Below, one piece after another: positions 60,775-64,000 of a DNA stretch of 64,000 nucleotides; within the stretch, counting starts at the first letter, position 1; each line of letters begins with the position of its first letter. The DNA is from Burkholderiaceae bacterium (GTDB lineage: Bacteria > Pseudomonadota > Gammaproteobacteria > Burkholderiales > Burkholderiaceae). The position numbers were made by a program, and so were the translations under genes. The notes below the pieces were generated by a model. The model made no database searches. It saw nothing but the letters and a program-made list of their open reading frames with translations, and was not told the origin of the DNA. The stretch lies in the NCBI GenBank assembly GCA_021166835.1, contig JAJPEN010000064.1, forward strand, positions 79,129 through 143,128. Reading direction: 5' to 3'.

Positions 60775-61665
60775 ATGCTGGAGATTCTCTCCCCGCGGCT
60801 GGTCGGCGAGCTGCTCGTCAACGGGCTGCTGTTCGGCGCGATGTACGGCGTGGCCGCGATCGGGCTGAGCCTGATCTTCGGCACGATGCGCATCATCTTC
60901 CTCGCGCAGGGGGCGATGATCGTGCTGGCCGGCTATTGCGCCTACTGGGCCTTTGCGCTGCTCGGCGTCGACCCCTATGTGACGATGATCGCGCTGCTGC
61001 CGGTGTCGCTCGTCGTCGGCGCGGCGATCTACCAGCTGCTCTTTCGCCGCGCGGCCGCAATCGAGGACAAGAACACGTCGCTGCTGATCGCCGTCGGCCT
61101 GATGTTCATGCTCGAGAGCCTGATGTCGGTGGCCTGGACGCCCGATCCGCGCTCGATCACGACGACCTACACGGCGACCAGCTTCGACGTGGGGGGAATG
61201 CCGGTCTCGATCACGCGCTCGATCGCCTTCGTCGTCGCGCTGGTCGCTACCGCGCTCGTCACGCTGTTCCTGAAGCGCACGCTGATCGGCAAGGCAGTGC
61301 GGGCGGTCTCCGAGAACATGACCTCGTCGATGCTCGTCGGCATCTCCCCGCATCGCGTGAACATGGTCGCCTTCGCGGTCGGCATCGCGCTGGCCGGCGT
61401 GGCCGGCTGCACGCTGGCGAGCACCTACGCGATCGATCCGTATTTCGGCTTTCTCTTCAGCCTGAAGGCGCTGATCGCGCTCGCGCTGGGCGGCCTGGGC
61501 AACGTCGGCGGCGCGCTCGCCGGCGGACTGCTGCTCGGCGTCATCGAGAGCGGCTCGTCGTTCTTCATTCCCGGCTGGGGCGACGCGATCGGCTACCTGG
61601 TGTTCCTGCTCGTGCTGATGTTCCGCCCCGAAGGACTGTTCGTGCGCTCGGTGAAGAAGGCATGA
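60775..61665 (+). CDS. livH: Branched-chain amino-acid-type permease, LivH
   Basis: 296 residues, about 8 membrane segments. LVNGLLFGAMYGVAAIGLSL and IFGTMRIIFLAQGAMIVLAG start the protein; RAVSENMTSSMLVGISPHRV and AVGIALAGVAGCTLASTYAI, then ALIALALGGLGNVGGALAGG, are LivH hallmarks. It starts 1 nt after livF and overlaps livM by 4 nt. Confidence 0.92.
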   Translation: MLEILSPRLVGELLVNGLLFGAMYGVAAIGLSLIFGTMRIIFLAQGAMIVLAGYCAYWAFALLGVDPYVTMIALLPVSLVVGAAIYQLLFRRAAAIEDKNTSLLIAVGLMFMLESLMSVAWTPDPRSITTTYTATSFDVGGMPVSITRSIAFVVALVATALVTLFLKRTLIGKAVRAVSENMTSSMLVGISPHRVNMVAFAVGIALAGVAGCTLASTYAIDPYFGFLFSLKALIALALGGLGNVGGALAGGLLLGVIESGSSFFIPGWGDAIGYLVFLLVLMFRPEGLFVRSVKKA

Positions 61666-62735
61666 AGACGAACGCATCTTCGCTGGCCGCGCTCGTCGCT
61701 TTCGTCGTCGTGCTGGCCTGCGTGCCCCTGGTGCCGGGCGCGCTCGACCACTACGGCGCCTACTACCTGTTCCTGGTCTTCGTGCACATCGTGCTCGCGC
61801 AGAGCTGGAACCTGGTTGCCGGCTACGCCGGGCAGATCAGCCTGGCGCAGCACGCCTTCTTCGGCATCGGCGGCTACACCACCGCGATCGTCGCCACGCG
61901 GCTGCTTTCCGACGAGACCTTCTATTTCAACCCCTTCGCGATGCTCGCCGCGGGCGTGGTGGCGGCGCTGTTCGCCGCGGCGATCGGCGTGCCGCTGCTC
62001 TCGAAGCTCGCCGGCGACTACTTCGCGCTCGGCACGCTCGGCTTCGGCGAGATCGTGCGCGTCGTGCTGGTGAAGGGCGGCTCGTTCACCGGCGGCTCCT
62101 TCGGCATCGCGATGTCGCCGGCGCCCTTCGACACGCTCGCGCCGCACTACTGGGTGGGGCTCGGACTCGCGGTGGCGGCCACCGCCGCGGTCTACGCGGT
62201 TTCGCGCTCGCGTCTCGGGCTCGCGCTGATGGCGGTGCGCGAAGACCCGATGGCGGCGGCGGCCAGCGGCGTGAACGTGCTTCGCTTCAAGGTGCTGGCC
62301 TTCGCGATCGGCGCGTTCTTCGCCGGCATCGCGGGGAGCCTCTATGCCTTCTACGTGTTCTCGGTGAGTCCGGTCGGTTTCCTGAACCTGAACTGGACGC
62401 TCTATCCGATCCTGATGTGCGTGATGGGCGGCAGCGGCACCGTGTTCGGCCCGGTGATCGGTGCATTCCTGATGACCGCCGTCTTCTCGGCGGCCACCTT
62501 GTGGCTGCCCGCCGCGCACCCGATCCTGTCGGGCGCGATGATCATCGCGGTCATGCTGTTCATGCCCAATGGAATCCTCCGCGTGCGCGTCGCTCGCAGC
62601 CGTCGCGCGCCAGGTGGGGGGTGGAGACCGAAACGGCTGCTGCGCGGTATCGAACAGCCCCCGGGCTCCGTCGGCGTCGCAACCCGCGCGCCGGCGGGCT
62701 CGTGGCGTGGGGCACAACCCGGAGAGGAACCATGA
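61662..62735 (+). CDS. livM: Branched-chain amino-acid-type permease, LivM
   Basis: 357 residues, about 9-10 membrane segments. VAGYAGQISLAQHAFFGIGG, KLAGDYFALGTLGFGEIVRV, AVREDPMAAAASGVNVLRFK and MGGSGTVFGPVIGAF are LivM motifs. The C-terminal 40 residues after MPNGILRVRVA are an unusual basic, Gly/Pro-rich extension. The stop overlaps the livK ATG. Confidence 0.92.
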   Translation: MKTNASSLAALVAFVVVLACVPLVPGALDHYGAYYLFLVFVHIVLAQSWNLVAGYAGQISLAQHAFFGIGGYTTAIVATRLLSDETFYFNPFAMLAAGVVAALFAAAIGVPLLSKLAGDYFALGTLGFGEIVRVVLVKGGSFTGGSFGIAMSPAPFDTLAPHYWVGLGLAVAATAAVYAVSRSRLGLALMAVREDPMAAAASGVNVLRFKVLAFAIGAFFAGIAGSLYAFYVFSVSPVGFLNLNWTLYPILMCVMGGSGTVFGPVIGAFLMTAVFSAATLWLPAAHPILSGAMIIAVMLFMPNGILRVRVARSRRAPGGGWRPKRLLRGIEQPPGSVGVATRAPAGSWRGAQPGEEP

Positions 62736-63940
62736 AGACGAGCAGTTGGTGGAAGGTCGCCGCGGTGGCGGCGGCCGCGACGATCGCGCAGGCGGGTCTC
62801 GCCGCGCCCAAGGAGATCCTGATCGGGGCGCCGATCTCGCTGACCGGCCTGCTCGCACCCGACGGACTCGACCAGAAGTGGTCGTACGAGCAGGCGGTGG
62901 CCGACGTCAACGCGAAGGGCGGCATCTTCATCAAGGAGGCGAACAAAAAACTGCCGGTGCGGCTCGTCATCGCCGACGACCAGAGCGACCCGGCGAAAGT
63001 CACCGACGCGATGGAGCGGCTGATCAAGATCGAGAAGGCCAACCTGCTGCTGTCCACGCACGGCGGCGACCTGAACATGGCGGGTGCGCTGGCGGCCGAG
63101 AAGTACAAGAAGTTCTACATGATCACGACCATGTGGCCTCACATGTGGGCGCCGAAGAAGTTCAAGTGGTCGGCCTTGTTCTTCTACGACGCCGGCGGCG
63201 GCGCCGAGGTTCCGTTCAAGATCTGGCAGACGCTTCCCGAGAACGAGCGGCCGAAGAATCCCGCGCTCGTCATGGAGGATTCGCCCGACGGCCAGGGCTT
63301 CGGCGGCGCCTTCAAGGCGATGGCGAAGAAATACAACGTCAGCTTCGGCATGGACGAGCCGTGGGCGATGGGCTCGAAGGACTACTCGTCGTACATCCTG
63401 AAGATGAAGGCCAAGGGCATCGACTCGGTGCTGCTGTTCGGCAACCCCACCGACGCGATCACGCTCGTGCGCCAGATGAAGGAGCAGAACTTCAGCGTCC
63501 CGTACCTGCACGGCTGGAAGGGAACCTGGACCAACGAGTTCCACGAAGCGCTCGGCGCCGACTCGAACTACATCCTGGCCGACGGCTTCTGGTCGATGGA
63601 CCTGCCCTATCCGGGCGCGAAGGAGCTGGGCGAGCGCTACATGAAGGACAAGGGCAAGGGTAGCGTCGTCGTCGGCATGTTCTACGCGAACGCACAGGTG
63701 CTGCTGAAGGCGATCGAGAAGACCGGATCGCTCGATCCGAAGACCGTGCGCGACGCGGTCGCCGGCCACGAGTTCAAGGACACGGTACAGGGCGATGTGA
63801 CCTTCACGCCGGCCGGACTGGGAGAGATCACCAGCACGGCCAACCAGTGGTGGAAGGACAAGCTCGAGCTGGTCTACCCGCCGCGCCAGGACGGCTGGAA
63901 GCTCAAGCTCGCGCCGGCCTGGGACCAGCGGAGCAAGTAG
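62732..63940 (+). CDS. livK: ABC transporter substrate-binding protein, LivK-type
   Basis: 402 residues. A signal peptide (VAAVAAAATIAQAGLAAPKE) is followed by a type I periplasmic-binding fold: EILIGAPISLTGLLAPDGLD, YEQAVADVNAKGGIFIKEAN and LVIADDQSDPAKVTDAMERL. A strong site (GGAGAGGAACC) precedes the ATG at 62732, so it is likely made in excess. The insertion MWPHMWAPKKFKWSALFFYD and later WSMDLPYPGAKELGERY resemble aliphatic-amide or aromatic binding relatives more than leucine-binding protein. Confidence 0.93.
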   Translation: MKTSSWWKVAAVAAAATIAQAGLAAPKEILIGAPISLTGLLAPDGLDQKWSYEQAVADVNAKGGIFIKEANKKLPVRLVIADDQSDPAKVTDAMERLIKIEKANLLLSTHGGDLNMAGALAAEKYKKFYMITTMWPHMWAPKKFKWSALFFYDAGGGAEVPFKIWQTLPENERPKNPALVMEDSPDGQGFGGAFKAMAKKYNVSFGMDEPWAMGSKDYSSYILKMKAKGIDSVLLFGNPTDAITLVRQMKEQNFSVPYLHGWKGTWTNEFHEALGADSNYILADGFWSMDLPYPGAKELGERYMKDKGKGSVVVGMFYANAQVLLKAIEKTGSLDPKTVRDAVAGHEFKDTVQGDVTFTPAGLGEITSTANQWWKDKLELVYPPRQDGWKLKLAPAWDQRSK

Positions 63941-63969
63941 CTTCGCAAGCCGGCGCGCGGCTCCGGCGC

Positions 63970-64000
63970 GGGGGGGGGGGGGGGGGGCCCCCCCCCCCCC
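63970..64000. other. Poly-G / poly-C run at the window end
   Basis: About 18 G are followed directly by at least 13 C up to the window edge. A perfect homopolymer palindrome of this size is much more likely a sequencing or assembly artefact, or a contig end, than a biological terminator. Confidence 0.7.

Overview
The window is about 64 kb of high-GC chromosomal DNA. Gene content suggests a betaproteobacterium, probably Burkholderiales: a Bug-type tricarboxylate receptor with a LuxR regulator, a DHC/SHP/cytochrome b561 cluster, DUF748, DUF1513 and an alx-type TerC gene with a yybP-ykoY leader. This placement is inferred from gene families and not proven. No rRNA, tRNA, CRISPR array or complete insertion sequence was seen.

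Region 1 (1-14.3 kb) is accessory and looks like a defence or mobile-gene island. It holds a giant exonuclease-RecQ-UvrD fusion helicase (770-5944). It also holds a leftward MerR / VIT-VWA / small-ORF operon whose VWA gene is split by a frameshift, and a membrane-anchored Mrr-type endonuclease with a zinc ribbon. Toxin-antitoxin loci follow: a small antitoxin with a broken ParE, HigBA, a BrnT-like pair and FitAB/VapBC. An IS21-family remnant, a perfect 27-bp palindrome and several gene remnants complete the region.

Region 2 (14.3-41.4 kb) is mostly metabolic and stress genes. It starts with a Fur-box-preceded DUF1513 gene with tehB, then a large DUF748 envelope protein. Next come DUF2249, an LigB/YgiD-type dioxygenase and a ferric-type ABC importer. 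A loose set follows: an ArsD-like protein, a CXXXXCW rhodanese, a redoxin, a hydrolase, a divergent bacterioferritin, an MFS pump and SelO. Two secreted orphans, a LuxR regulator, a Bug receptor, a PPOX-family protein, TerC behind its manganese riboswitch, and a thioesterase close the region.

Region 3 (41.4-46.6 kb) is the most interesting system. It is a compact leftward operon of patatin-like phospholipase, CHAT-domain protease and MBL-fold hydrolase, with gaps of 16 and 7 nt. Putting a lipase, a caspase-like protease and a metallo-hydrolase in one operon suggests a conflict or abortive-infection module.

Region 4 (46.7-52.5 kb) holds a GST, a DUF3391/HD-GYP c-di-GMP phosphodiesterase, small stress proteins, a secreted pentapeptide-repeat protein and the SHP-DHC-cytochrome b561 electron-transfer operon.

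Region 5 (52.5-64 kb) is a divergent catabolic locus. Leftward are an SDR, a MoaF-like protein, an NTF2-fold protein and an amidase. Rightward are an aldehyde dehydrogenase, a GMC alcohol oxidoreductase and a complete Liv-type ABC importer (G, F, H, M, K). Nearly all rightward junctions overlap by 4 nt or more. The shared intergenic region carries dense inverted repeats. The locus probably imports and oxidises an alcohol, aldehyde or amide substrate that cannot be named from sequence. The window ends in an artificial-looking poly-G/poly-C run.
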